Origin: an uncultured Dehalococcoidia bacterium
GTDB taxonomy: Bacteria > Chloroflexota > Dehalococcoidia > Lucifugimonadales > JADFKI01
Length of the DNA stretch: 64,000 nucleotides
Reading direction: 5' to 3'
Assembly (NCBI GenBank): GCA_958295865.1
Contig: CATQHF010000006.1
Location: 1 to 64,000 of the forward strand
Shown in pieces: positions 8,838 to 16,944 of this stretch; positions within the stretch are counted from its first letter, which is position 1, and the number at the start of each line of letters is the position of its first letter. Below the pieces are notes generated by a model, which was not told where the DNA came from, ran no database searches, and saw only the letters and a list, made by a program, of their open reading frames with translations. The translations under genes and the position numbers were made by a program.

Positions 8838-8944
8838 CCTAACCTTTCCCCATCAAGGGGGAAGGGACAATTGGCGCGACCGACTCGCTCGCCAGACTGG
8901 AAACCTTCCCCCATCAAGGGGGAAGGGACTAATGCAATTTTCTC
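8782..8944. mobile_element. Family A MITE-like element, long form
   Basis: 163 bp with perfect 17-bp terminal inverted repeats, GAGAAAATTGCATTAGT and its complement. The interior has two CCTTCCCC...GGGGAAGG hairpins. The flanks GCGGTTC and GCCGTTC look like a 7-bp target duplication with one mismatch. No transposase is encoded. Other copies lie at 10480, 34027 and 40562 (degenerate). This copy covers the 5' end of the binding-protein gene and supplies its start codon. Confidence 0.85.
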
Positions 8945-9007
8945 GCCGTTCTTCGGTATGTGCCTCAATTCGGAAGTCATCGTAATAGGGCTAACCTTCC
9001 AGCGCGA

Positions 9008-9184
9008 CTAGGTTGTGTGGATATTTGCATCATTCCCGCCCGCTCACCCGTCATTCCTGCGGAAGCAGGAATCCAGTGCTTTTGGATTGCCTGAAATATG
9101 CGAAAATACCTACATTCTGAGATTCTGGATTCCCGTTTTCACGGGAATGACGGGATGAGATTTCAAAATGTCCACAGAACCTAG
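9008..9184. mobile_element. Family B CTAG-bounded repeat element
   Basis: 177 bp bounded by CTAG on both sides. The ends GTTGTGTGGATA and GTTCTGTGGACA (reverse complement of the right end) are imperfect inverted repeats. The interior holds hairpins built from TCATTCC...GGAATCCAG arms. The right-hand CTAG overlaps the TAG stop codon of pyrD. Related copies are at 22320, 32492 and 51702. Confidence 0.75.
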
Positions 9185-10212
9185 TTTTCGGCGTCCATAA
9201 GCGCGAGCAGCTGCTTGTTGATGCGCTTTGCGATGCCGGGGCCTCTGTATATGAGGCTGGTGAGAAGCTGGACGGTGGTTGCGCCTGCCTGAATTGCGGC
9301 GATGGCGTCTGCGCCGCTGAATATGCCGCCGCATGCGTTGATTGCCATGCGGTCGCCCACTTCAGCCTTGATGTCGGCGACCATGTGGAGCATATCGGCG
9401 AATACGGGTCTGCCGCTCAAGCCGCCAGCGCCTACCGCCAGACGGCTGTCGCGCGCGGGCCAGGTGTTGGCGACGGTTACGGCGTCCACGCGCTGCTGTA
9501 AGCAGACATCCACAAGGCTTAGCACCATGTCCTTCTGCTCGCTGCCTGTGGACGGAGTTTGCAGGTATGGGGGCAGCTTGACGAACAGAGGCTTGCGCCT
9601 GCCGTCGTTAAGTCTTTCCAGCAGCTGCCTCAGGGTGTCGGGCTGCTGGAAGATACGCAGTCCAAGCGTGTTGGGGGAGCTGATGTTGACCTCGACGGCA
9701 GAGGCGAGCGGCTCGAGGCGGCGATGGCAGCGCAGGATTTCATCGGGGGCGACGCCGGAGACGCTGGCGACCACATGAGTGTTGTCGAGCAGATGCTGCG
9801 CCTGCTCGAGTTGGGCGGCGGCGTAGTCCACGCCCTTGCCGGGGAAGCCGAGCGAGTTGATGATTGCCTCGTCGGCGTCGTATCGGATGATGCGGGGGGA
9901 CGGGTTGCCCATGCGGGGCGCTTCGGTTACGGTGCCGCATGTCAGGTAACCGAAGCCCAGGGATGATAGCGCGGGCAGATGTTCACAGTCCTTGTCGTAG
10001 CCGGCGGCGAGTCCGATAGGGTTGGACAGGCTCATTCCTGCCAAGTTCACGGCGAGACGCGGGTCGTCAACGCGCAGCAGGGGCGATGCCGCCTGCCAGA
10101 CGCGATGCGGCTTGAGCGCGAGGTGCGCGGCGGATTGCGCGGCTTCGGGGGATAGGCGGAATAGAAGGGGCTTGATGAGCGTTCGGTAGGTGTCGGGGTT
10201 GATAATGAGCAA
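9181..10212 (-). CDS. pyrD: Dihydroorotate dehydrogenase (quinone), class 2
   Basis: Membrane-associated flavoenzyme oxidising dihydroorotate to orotate in pyrimidine synthesis and passing electrons to quinone. 343 aa. It has the N-terminal helical extension of class 2 enzymes (residues 1-40), GLAAGYDKD, INSLGFPGKG, and NISSPNTLGLR, which includes the FMN-loop and catalytic region. GGLSGRP and the C-terminal CGGIFSGADA and QLLTSLIYRGP phosphate-binding segments complete the TIM barrel. The TAG stop coincides with the edge of the family B element. No other pyr genes are nearby. Confidence 0.94.
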   Translation of the reverse strand: MLIINPDTYRTLIKPLLFRLSPEAAQSAAHLALKPHRVWQAASPLLRVDDPRLAVNLAGMSLSNPIGLAAGYDKDCEHLPALSSLGFGYLTCGTVTEAPRMGNPSPRIIRYDADEAIINSLGFPGKGVDYAAAQLEQAQHLLDNTHVVASVSGVAPDEILRCHRRLEPLASAVEVNISSPNTLGLRIFQQPDTLRQLLERLNDGRRKPLFVKLPPYLQTPSTGSEQKDMVLSLVDVCLQQRVDAVTVANTWPARDSRLAVGAGGLSGRPVFADMLHMVADIKAEVGDRMAINACGGIFSGADAIAAIQAGATTVQLLTSLIYRGPGIAKRINKQLLALMDAEN

Positions 10213-10299
10213 TTTTTGTCCTTTTCTATGTGGAGGTTGGGTGTCATTATAACAAGATTTTTATTTGGATAGACAGGGTGGATTAGAAGGTTCTGGCAC

Positions 10300-10440
10300 T
10301 ATATTACACTGGATTCCTGCCCCTGCTTCCGTAGGGGTGACGTTCTTTCGCAGGAATGACGGGAGAAGGGCGGGGGAATGACGGAGTAGAAGGCTTGGTG
10401 AGGCACTCTGTTCTTCGACAGGCTCAGGACGAACGAGATT
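10300..10440. repeat. Interspersed hairpin repeats between pyrD and the family A element
   Basis: A nested CTGCCCCTGC/GCAGGGGTGACG hairpin within an ATTCCTG/CAGGAATGACGG stem (10313-10363) is followed by a TTCGACAGGCTCAGGACGAA repeat (10414-10433). No gene is seen between 10213 and 10667. Confidence 0.55.
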
Positions 10441-10479
10441 TCCATTTTCGACTATTCAAGTGGAAACGCTATCAAGGAC

Positions 10480-10580
10480 GAGAAAATTGCATTAGTACAG
10501 TTTAGCCGTCGATGGGCAAGCATTTTCACCCCCATCCTAACCTTCCCCCTCAAGGGGGAAGGGACTAATGCAATTTTCTC
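10480..10580. mobile_element. Family A MITE-like element, short form
   Basis: 101 bp with the perfect 17-bp inverted ends of family A and a single internal CCTTCCCC/GGGGAAGG hairpin. It is flanked on both sides by the exact 7-bp direct repeat CAAGGAC, the clearest target duplication of the copies in this window. It has no coding capacity and was presumably mobilised in trans. Confidence 0.9.
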
Positions 10581-10667
10581 CAAGGACGGCGGGATGGGTA
10601 TTCTTTACGGGTGGATAGCGTATAATGGGTTCACGGATGGAAGAAGACAAGCAAAGGCGACAGAAGT

Positions 10668-11441
10668 ATGGACATTACTTTCGATAGGGGCAACGAGGAT
10701 TCGCCGAAGGGACACGCATTCTTGTATTTCAGGAGTTCGATGGATGCGAGCGAGGTGTGGGCGAGCTACTTGGTGATACTGCCGATAACGGTGGATATTG
10801 CCAAGTATGCGCCGCCGTTTCTGATGAGCCTGATACCTGACGGCGGCATGAAGGACATGTCGTCGTTCGCGTTCCCGCCGGCGCCGGAGCAGGTGGCTAG
10901 CTTCGAGCTAATCCAGCGACTAGCGGATATGCGGGATGATGATGTGCTGTTCGCGGGCACAGTCAATACATCAGACTTGCCCGCCATGATGCTGGCTGCG
11001 GGAGACGCCGTGGATAAGTACGCGGAGCTGTTCAACGCGGCCGTCGAGCAAGCGGGTCTGACCGGCGCTGCGTCGGACGAGGGCGCTCTGGAGGAAGGCA
11101 GCGTCGGGATCAATGAGGTGATGTATGGGCTGATGAGCGACGGCGACAAGCTGAACGAACTCACGACGCTGGTGGGCAAGCTGCGGTTTGCGGTGGACAG
11201 CAACGAGGAGGCGCTCATCAGGGAAGCGGAGGCGGACATCGGTTTGCTGTCGCAGCATCTGAAGTTCGATCACAAGACCGACCGAATAGTGCAAGGCGTG
11301 AAGATGGGGAGCGACGATGCGCGAAGGCTGACGATGCTGTATGTGCAGCGGTGCTACTACATCGTGCAGGAAGACTATATTATGCTGGGCAAGGTGGAGG
11401 AGCAGATCGCGGCGATCGAGGAAGAGGCGCGCGAGGGCTGA
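10668..11441 (+). CDS. Conserved-looking hypothetical protein (257 aa)
   Basis: No family is recognised. The protein starts MDITFDRGNEDSPKGHAF and carries FLYFRSSMDASEVWASYLVILP near residues 18-39. It is acidic and largely helical in appearance, with no signal peptide and no convincing membrane span. The C-terminal half (DRIVQGVKMGSDDARRLT) ends in a charged coiled-coil-like EEQIAAIEEEAREG. A TATAAT box lies at 10621-10626, about 40 bp before the start, without a clear -35. The gene stands alone between a family A element and a convergent oxidoreductase gene. Confidence 0.65.
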   Translation: MDITFDRGNEDSPKGHAFLYFRSSMDASEVWASYLVILPITVDIAKYAPPFLMSLIPDGGMKDMSSFAFPPAPEQVASFELIQRLADMRDDDVLFAGTVNTSDLPAMMLAAGDAVDKYAELFNAAVEQAGLTGAASDEGALEEGSVGINEVMYGLMSDGDKLNELTTLVGKLRFAVDSNEEALIREAEADIGLLSQHLKFDHKTDRIVQGVKMGSDDARRLTMLYVQRCYYIVQEDYIMLGKVEEQIAAIEEEAREG

Positions 11442-11450
11442 CTAGCGGGG

Positions 11451-12617
11451 CTATGCCAAGACCTGCATCGCGTAGCGGGAGCGGAGTAGGTCGCCGGTGC
11501 GGAAGCGGTCGAAGTTCAGCATGGATATGTCGACGCACTCGGCGCTGCCTTTGGTGATTAGCTCAGCCATCGCCTTGCCAATCATGGGGGACTCCTTGAA
11601 GCCGTGACCGCTAAAGCCTATGGCGCAGTATAAGCCGTCTATGCCGTCTATGCTGTCCAGTATGGGATGCCAGTCGGGGGTTACGGTGAATGCGCCGGAC
11701 CAGCCGCCGCGGAAGACGGCGCGGGACATCGCGGGGATGCGTCTGACGATGCCCTCGAATGCGGGACGGACTACATCCATATCTACGCCCTGATTGAAGG
11801 TATCGGCGTCCACGAACTCGTCCTCACCCGCGCCTATCATCGTGAGGTTGCCTATATCGGGGCGCGCGGAGAAGCCGTTAGGGTTGTCGCCGATGATGGG
11901 GTGATCGGCGTCTGCGCCGGGGGGACGGCGCAGCACGACTACCTGATGGCGCAGGGGGCGAATTGGCGCATCGACGCCCACGCCGCGCAATAGGCGGTCG
12001 CTCCATGGGCCCGCGGCGACAACGGCAATCCGCGTCTCTATTCGTCCGTCGGCAGTCTCGACGGCGGTAACTCTGCCGCCTGTTACCTCGATGCCGGTTA
12101 CCGCTGCGCCGTCGCGGACTTGCGCGCCCATGTCGCGGGCGCGGTTGGCGTAGCCAAGCGTTACGGAATACGGGTCAGCGTAGCCTGATTCGGACTCGTA
12201 GGCGAAGGCTTCGTCGCCCTCGACCGCGAGCATGGGCGCGAGTTCACGCATATCCTCTATGGATACGACTTCGCTGGCTATGCCGAGCCGCCGGTGCATT
12301 GCGACATTTTCGCGCATCGCCTGCCTGTCTTCGCTGCCGACGATGAGGAAGTAGCCGGTGCGGGTGTAGCCGGACGGAGTGCCTGTCAGCTCCTCGAAGT
12401 TCTTGAATATATCGAGGCTGCCCCAGGCGAGGCGAGCGGTTACTTCGTTGGAGTAGTGCATGCGGAGGATCGCTTGCGACTTGCCGGTGGAGCCTGAGGC
12501 GAGCACATCGCGCTCAAGCAGCAGCGTGTTGTTGAAGCCCTGCTCGGCGAGATTGTAGAGGATGGAGCATCCCATGACGCCGCCGCCGATGATAACTGCG
12601 TCCGCTGTGTTGGTCAT
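11451..12617 (-). CDS. FAD-dependent oxidoreductase, DadA/sarcosine-oxidase-beta type
   Basis: Flavoenzyme of the D-amino acid/glycine/sarcosine oxidase superfamily; oxidises a secondary or primary amine or similar substrate. About 388 aa from the ATG at 12617, which follows GAGGC; the frame is open to 12644 but that start lacks a ribosome-binding site. The Rossmann dinucleotide motif VIIGGGVMGCSILYNLAE is at residues 6-23. GYFLIVGSE and the C-terminal GLYCAIGFSGHGFKESP complete the family pattern. It is divergent from the jelly-roll gene at 12719. The substrate cannot be inferred. Confidence 0.85.
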   Translation of the reverse strand: MTNTADAVIIGGGVMGCSILYNLAEQGFNNTLLLERDVLASGSTGKSQAILRMHYSNEVTARLAWGSLDIFKNFEELTGTPSGYTRTGYFLIVGSEDRQAMRENVAMHRRLGIASEVVSIEDMRELAPMLAVEGDEAFAYESESGYADPYSVTLGYANRARDMGAQVRDGAAVTGIEVTGGRVTAVETADGRIETRIAVVAAGPWSDRLLRGVGVDAPIRPLRHQVVVLRRPPGADADHPIIGDNPNGFSARPDIGNLTMIGAGEDEFVDADTFNQGVDMDVVRPAFEGIVRRIPAMSRAVFRGGWSGAFTVTPDWHPILDSIDGIDGLYCAIGFSGHGFKESPMIGKAMAELITKGSAECVDISMLNFDRFRTGDLLRSRYAMQVLA

Positions 12618-12718
12618 TGTTATGCCTCGTTTCAGGGTGGACATATATTATCATGGATGTATAGGATTGGCAGGGTAGAATATATTTGTGGGGACGATGA
12701 AGGATACGGAGGCGAGAT

Positions 12719-13243
12719 ATGCCGAGGGCATCGTTGGATTTGCAGAATGGGGGCGACCTCGAGGCGGTGTCGGGGGAATGGCGGTATGCGATCGGACTTG
12801 TGCCGGGCGAGCCGAATGAGGGGCTGGTGGCGCTGAGCGAGGGCAGCCCGGCGCGGCTTGCGGACTATGACGATTCGGAGTGGGAGCGGTGCGCGGATCT
12901 CGCGGAGTGGCGCTCGCACGGGCTGTCGTTCATCTGGTATCGCATCGAGATTACGATACCGGAGCGCATAGGCGGCAGGGATGTTGCGGGGACGCAATGC
13001 CTGTTGGAGACTTGCATCGACGACTACGGGGAGGTGTGGATTGATGGCGAATGCGATCTCGCTAAGGGCGCGGTTCAGGGGTTCAATATACCGCAGCGGG
13101 TGGTGGTTAGCGCGGATCCTAAGCCGGGGGACAAGCATACGATTGCTTTGCTCGCAATCAATGGGCCGATAGCCGCGCCCGGCGGCGCGGTGTTCGTGCG
13201 CTATGCTACGCTGGCGTTCGAGTGGAGGGATTCGCGGTATTAG
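12719..13243 (+). CDS. Galactose-binding-like (jelly-roll) protein, hypothetical
   Basis: 174 aa. The pattern SFIWYRIEITIPERI, then LLETCIDDYGEVWIDGE and a late HTIALLAINGP, resembles the sugar-binding jelly-roll domain found at the start of GH2 glycosidases and related lectin-like modules. No catalytic domain is attached and there is no signal peptide. It precedes the phosphotriesterase-like gene by about 60 bp on the same strand and may be co-transcribed. Fold assignment rests on motif resemblance only. Confidence 0.55.
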   Translation: MPRASLDLQNGGDLEAVSGEWRYAIGLVPGEPNEGLVALSEGSPARLADYDDSEWERCADLAEWRSHGLSFIWYRIEITIPERIGGRDVAGTQCLLETCIDDYGEVWIDGECDLAKGAVQGFNIPQRVVVSADPKPGDKHTIALLAINGPIAAPGGAVFVRYATLAFEWRDSRY

Positions 13244-13303
13244 GACGGGGGCTGACAGGATGTTTGGCTTGTCGGTTGGTGAGGTAGGATTGGAGATGAA
13301 TCG

Positions 13304-14374
13304 ATGGCGGAGATGAATCTTGCGGGCAAGGCGCAGACTGTGCTGGGTGTGATAAGTCCGGAGAAGCTTGGGGTTACGCTGACGCATGAGCACCTGTTGA
13401 TTGATATGTCGCCGCTGTTCGCGCCGCCGGAGCGCGCGGGCGCGAAGGGGTTCTACTATGAGCCGGTCTCGCTGGAAATCGTGGGGCGAATTCGTCACTG
13501 GGCAGAGCCGAATTTGGACAATGTGCAATTGGTGGATGTGGGGACGGCGATAGATGAGGCGAACATATACAAGCAGTACGGCGGCGGCTCGCTGGTGGAC
13601 GCGACGAGCATAGGCATCAAGCGCGACGCTGTGGGCTTGGCTCGCATATCGCGGGCGACGGGCGTGAACATCATCATGGGGGCGTCGTATTATGTCGATG
13701 CGGCGCATCCCGCCGATATGGACGATATGAGTGAAGACGATATTTTGCGGCGGATAGTCGCGGATGTGCGCGAGGGAGTAGATGGCACGCAAATCAGGTC
13801 GGGTGTTATCGGCGAGGTGGGCTGCTCGTGGCCGCTGACGGGGAACGAGCGCAAGACTTTGCGGGCGTCGGCGCGCGCTCAACGGATTACGGGCGCGCCG
13901 ATACTGATACATCCGGGCAGGGACGAGACCGCGCCGATGGAGATAATCGAGGTTCTACGCGAGGCGGGCGCGGACTTAGAGCGCACAATCATCGGGCATC
14001 TCGACCGCACGGTATTCATGCGTGATACGCTGAAGCAGATTGCGGAGAGCGGGTGCTATATGGAGTGGGACTTGTTCGGCACGGAGCAGTCGTACTATTC
14101 GGCAAACCCGGCGGTGGATATGCCGACGGACGCCAAGCGCATGGACGATATAGGCTGGATAGCGGCGCAGGGGTATGAGCGCAAGATACTGGTGGCGCAC
14201 GACATTTGCACCAAGAATCGTTTGGAGCGGTACGGCGGGCACGGATACGCCTATATCATCGGGCATATAGTTCCGAGGATGAGGGCGCGGGGCTTCAGCG
14301 ATGCGGCGATCGACAATATCTTGGTGAACAATCCGGCGGCGGCGCTGACTTTCGCCGCACCGATGGAGGAGTAG
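13304..14374 (+). CDS. Phosphotriesterase-family metal-dependent hydrolase
   Basis: Amidohydrolase-superfamily enzyme with a binuclear metal site. 356 aa. Metal ligands visible: THEH (His28, His30), Glu171 in IGEVG, His203 in LIHPGRD, His232 in IGHLDR and Asp300 in VAHDICTK. True phosphotriesterases have a carboxylated Lys where Glu171 stands; Glu here is as in E. coli PHP. The substrate is therefore more likely a lactone or a natural ester than a pesticide-type triester. It is followed 3 bp later by the S51 peptidase gene. Confidence 0.88.
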   Translation: MAEMNLAGKAQTVLGVISPEKLGVTLTHEHLLIDMSPLFAPPERAGAKGFYYEPVSLEIVGRIRHWAEPNLDNVQLVDVGTAIDEANIYKQYGGGSLVDATSIGIKRDAVGLARISRATGVNIIMGASYYVDAAHPADMDDMSEDDILRRIVADVREGVDGTQIRSGVIGEVGCSWPLTGNERKTLRASARAQRITGAPILIHPGRDETAPMEIIEVLREAGADLERTIIGHLDRTVFMRDTLKQIAESGCYMEWDLFGTEQSYYSANPAVDMPTDAKRMDDIGWIAAQGYERKILVAHDICTKNRLERYGGHGYAYIIGHIVPRMRARGFSDAAIDNILVNNPAAALTFAAPMEE

Positions 14375-14377
14375 TAT

Positions 14378-15052
14378 ATGGCAGGCAAGATCGCGCTTGT
14401 GGGCGGCGATGAGTTTGGTTTGAGTTGCGTGGAGATGGACGGCGAGCTTTTGAAGGCGACGGGGGCGGAGCGTCCGCGCGTGCTGGTCGTGCCGACGGCT
14501 GCCGCGCTGGAAAGGCCGTCGCTGGCTGCCAACAACGGCGTGCGCTACTTCGATATGCTGGGTGCTGACGCCGCGCCGCTGTTGGTATTGAACCGGGACG
14601 ACGCGAACGATGAGGCGTTGCTGTCGGCTGTGGACAAGGCTGATGTGATCTATCTCACGGGGGGCAATCCGTCTCATCTGCTGGATACGCTGCGCGAGTC
14701 GCTGCTGCTACAGAAGATGCTGGAGGCGCTGGAGCGCGGGGCGGTGCTGGCGGGTTCGAGCGCGGGCGCGATGGTGATGGGCCAGCGGATGCGCTTTCGC
14801 CAATGGGGCGATGCGCTGAACATCACGCCGGGCATCGTGACGCTGCCCCATCATGAACGCAGCAGCAGAGGGCAGACGCTGAGCGATGTGCGCTTCGAGA
14901 CTCAGGCGGGTCTGGCGGCGCTGGGCATAGACGGGGCGACGGGATGCGTCAGCGACGGGGACGGGTGGCGCGTGCTTGGCGCGGGCAGTGTAACGCTTTA
15001 CAAGGGCGGTGACTGGGAGAAGTTCGAGTCCGGGGAGCGGTTCGTGATATGA
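14378..15052 (+). CDS. Peptidase S51-family protein (cyanophycinase/dipeptidase E-like)
   Basis: 224 aa class I glutamine-amidotransferase-like fold. The nucleophile elbow is AGSSAGAM with the Ser nucleophile, preceded by VIYLTGGNPSHLL, the standard S51 layout. Family members include aspartyl dipeptidase E and cyanophycinase. The C-terminal region (TGCVSDGDGWRVLGAGSVTLY) fits the family. It is tightly spaced after the phosphotriesterase-like gene and before an SDR, suggesting a catabolic operon. The natural substrate is unknown. Confidence 0.82.
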   Translation: MAGKIALVGGDEFGLSCVEMDGELLKATGAERPRVLVVPTAAALERPSLAANNGVRYFDMLGADAAPLLVLNRDDANDEALLSAVDKADVIYLTGGNPSHLLDTLRESLLLQKMLEALERGAVLAGSSAGAMVMGQRMRFRQWGDALNITPGIVTLPHHERSSRGQTLSDVRFETQAGLAALGIDGATGCVSDGDGWRVLGAGSVTLYKGGDWEKFESGERFVI

Positions 15053-15071
15053 AGGCACAGGGAGATTGGCA

Positions 15072-15857
15072 ATGCGACTGAAGGGTAAATCGGCGCTGAT
15101 TACGGGGGCTGGTTCGGGCATAGGCAGGGCGACGGCAATCAGGTTCGCGGCCGAGGGCGCACTGGTCACGGCGTCGGACATCAGCGATGCGGCGGCAGTG
15201 GAGACGGTCGCGGCTATCAGAGAGGCGGGCGGCGAGGCGACGGCGGCAGGCGGCGATGTTGCCCAGGACGGCGACGCCAATGGGATGGTGCAGGCGGCGG
15301 TAGATGCCTACGGCAGGCTGGATGTGGTGGTGAACAGCGCGGGGATAAGCGCGAGAAGCGCGCTGCCGGAGGGAGCGTCGCATGAAGCGGTGTGGGACAA
15401 GGTGATGGATGTGAACCTGAAAGGCACTTACCTTGTATCGTGGCATGCCGTGCCGGAGATGGAGCGGTCGGGCGGCGGGTCTATCATCAATCTTGCGTCG
15501 ATTATGGCGCTGGTGGGCTATCCGGTGGGCATGGGCGGCGGGTTCAATCCGTACAACGCATCCAAGGGCGGCGTGCTGCAATTCACGAGAAACCTTGCGA
15601 TTGACATGGCGAGCAAGGGCATACGGGTGAACTGCATCTGTCCCGGCTATGTGGAGACGAACATGACGCAGGCGCTGACGGGTAATCCTGATTCATACGC
15701 GGCGCTAAAGGGGCGGCATCCGTTGGGGCGACTGGGGCAGCCGGATGACATTGCCAACGCCGCGCTGTTCCTGGCGTCTGACGAGGCGGCGTTCGTTACG
15801 GGCGCGCCGCTGATTGTGGACGGGGGATATAGGGCGCGGTTAGTCGCGCTAACCTAG
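15072..15857 (+). CDS. Short-chain dehydrogenase/reductase
   Basis: Classical SDR using NAD(P)(H). About 261 aa from the ATG at 15072, preceded by GGGAG; a TTG at 15066 is also in frame. It has the TGAGSGIG cofactor motif, NSAGIS, the catalytic Ser in LASIMA and the YNASKGG catalytic Tyr/Lys. The end is odd: after FVTGAPLIVDGGY the protein continues RARLVALT instead of the usual short TAQ-type end. Comparison with the scar sequences between the downstream Uma2 genes suggests that a 10-bp deletion removed the original stop codon. Confidence 0.92.
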   Translation: MRLKGKSALITGAGSGIGRATAIRFAAEGALVTASDISDAAAVETVAAIREAGGEATAAGGDVAQDGDANGMVQAAVDAYGRLDVVVNSAGISARSALPEGASHEAVWDKVMDVNLKGTYLVSWHAVPEMERSGGGSIINLASIMALVGYPVGMGGGFNPYNASKGGVLQFTRNLAIDMASKGIRVNCICPGYVETNMTQALTGNPDSYAALKGRHPLGRLGQPDDIANAALFLASDEAAFVTGAPLIVDGGYRARLVALT

Positions 15858-16028
15858 CAGGCTGAAAATGCCAGCCGCTAGTGCGCCGAGCGCGGTTAGC
15901 AGCGTCAGCACGAGCAGGACTATGCCGCGCGTTACTAGCGATCTCAGTTCCGCCAGGCTTGCTTCCATGGACTCTACTTTGCCCACCAAGTAGCCCATTG
16001 TGTATTCTTCGCTTCGATCCGGCTGCAT
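15849..16028 (-). CDS. Small membrane protein with coiled-coil stem (59 aa)
   Basis: Minus-strand ORF starting MQPDRSEEYTMGYLVGKVE. A charged helical segment (residues 14-33) is followed by one hydrophobic span IVLLVLTLLTALGALAAG and a short end. CAGGA lies 7 nt before the ATG. The stop overlaps the 3' end of the convergent SDR by 9 bp. No function is recognised. The layout (short coiled coil plus one span) is seen in many small membrane adaptors. Confidence 0.6.
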   Translation of the reverse strand: MQPDRSEEYTMGYLVGKVESMEASLAELRSLVTRGIVLLVLTLLTALGALAAGIFSLLG

Positions 16029-16061
16029 TGTGCATTCCTGATTTACAGATAAAGGGCGCGG

Positions 16062-16817
16062 TCAGTCGGTTTCGCCGAGCATGTCTAATTGCTCCCTGAG
16101 CCTGCGAACTTCCGCTTCGGCTTGCAGGCGGGCTGCGGCTTCTTCATCGGCTCTGGCGCGCGCTTCGTTGGCTCGTTCGGCTTCCTCGTTGGCCCGCTCC
16201 ACTACCTCCTCGTGCGTGAGAAGATAGCCCTGACTTTCAGGGTCATAAAACCTCAGCGCACCCTGTTCCCAGCACAAATATAGTCCCAGCGCATCGCTGT
16301 ATCCCCGAAGAACGCCGTCTTCCGCCATATCTATCTCTACGGGCTGATACGCGCCTTCAACCAAGCGGTCTGCGGCGAGCGCAGCGTCATGGTAGTCCCC
16401 GCCTGTCGCATCGAAGCGCCAGTACTCCCCTATTCCGAAGCGTTCGTAATCTCCGCGCTTGGCGGTGTAGTCCACTACGCCTGTCGTCTTGGATGCCACT
16501 TCTAGCACGAAGTCGGGCGGCTTGCCCTGACGGTCTATCGCGTAGCCGTCTATCCGATAGGCGTCTTCCATGTCGCAGTCGAATACCACCATCAAGTCCG
16601 GTATCCTGACGCCATGCTGCATTCCCAGCGTGGGCGATACCGGCATCTCGCTATGGATGAGCGTATTAGGACGATGCGTGAAATGTATCGTCAGAGAAGT
16701 CAATACCGAGCGGAGATGAAGATGGTTTGTGTTCTGCATATCGTCCCGTGGGGGAAACTCGGGGAAGCGTTCCGGCGTGGACGCTTCTTGCGTGAAGGCG
16801 GTCGCTTTGGTGGTCAT
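16062..16817 (-). CDS. Uma2-family putative endonuclease, copy 1
   Basis: PD-(D/E)XK-fold protein of the Uma2 (DUF820) family; nuclease activity is inferred from the fold and the cellular role is unknown. About 251 aa from the ATG after GAGAGG, starting MTTKATAFTQEAS. Catalytic-type residues appear in RIPDLMVVFDCD and DFVLEVASKTT (the ExxxK pattern). The C-terminus is a coiled coil of EAERANEARARADEE type followed by EVRRLREQLDML. A TATAAT box lies about 50 bp upstream (16866-16871, minus strand) and is shared by all four copies. It is the distal member of the array. Confidence 0.85.
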   Translation of the reverse strand: MTTKATAFTQEASTPERFPEFPPRDDMQNTNHLHLRSVLTSLTIHFTHRPNTLIHSEMPVSPTLGMQHGVRIPDLMVVFDCDMEDAYRIDGYAIDRQGKPPDFVLEVASKTTGVVDYTAKRGDYERFGIGEYWRFDATGGDYHDAALAADRLVEGAYQPVEIDMAEDGVLRGYSDALGLYLCWEQGALRFYDPESQGYLLTHEEVVERANEEAERANEARARADEEAAARLQAEAEVRRLREQLDMLGETD

Positions 16818-16886
16818 CGCGGACCTCTCTGAAGTAAGCATGTTGCACAATCGCGGGTTGGAAGCATTATACCACTTGCTGAGTGG

Positions 16887-16940
16887 GTGTTCGTTACGGG
16901 CGCGCCGCCGGTTGTGGGGGGATATACGGCGCAGCAGGGC
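16887..16940 (+). pseudogene. SDR 3'-end scar 1
   Basis: Plus-strand sequence TGTTCGTTACGGGCGCGCCG followed by a GGTTGTGG...GGGATATACGGCGCAG segment. Translated it approximates FVTGAPPV...GGYTAQ, the usual C-terminus of a short-chain dehydrogenase. This scar carries a 2-bp deletion and a TAG-to-CAG change relative to scars 2 and 3. It is non-coding now. Confidence 0.75.
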
Positions 16941-16944
16941 GCGG

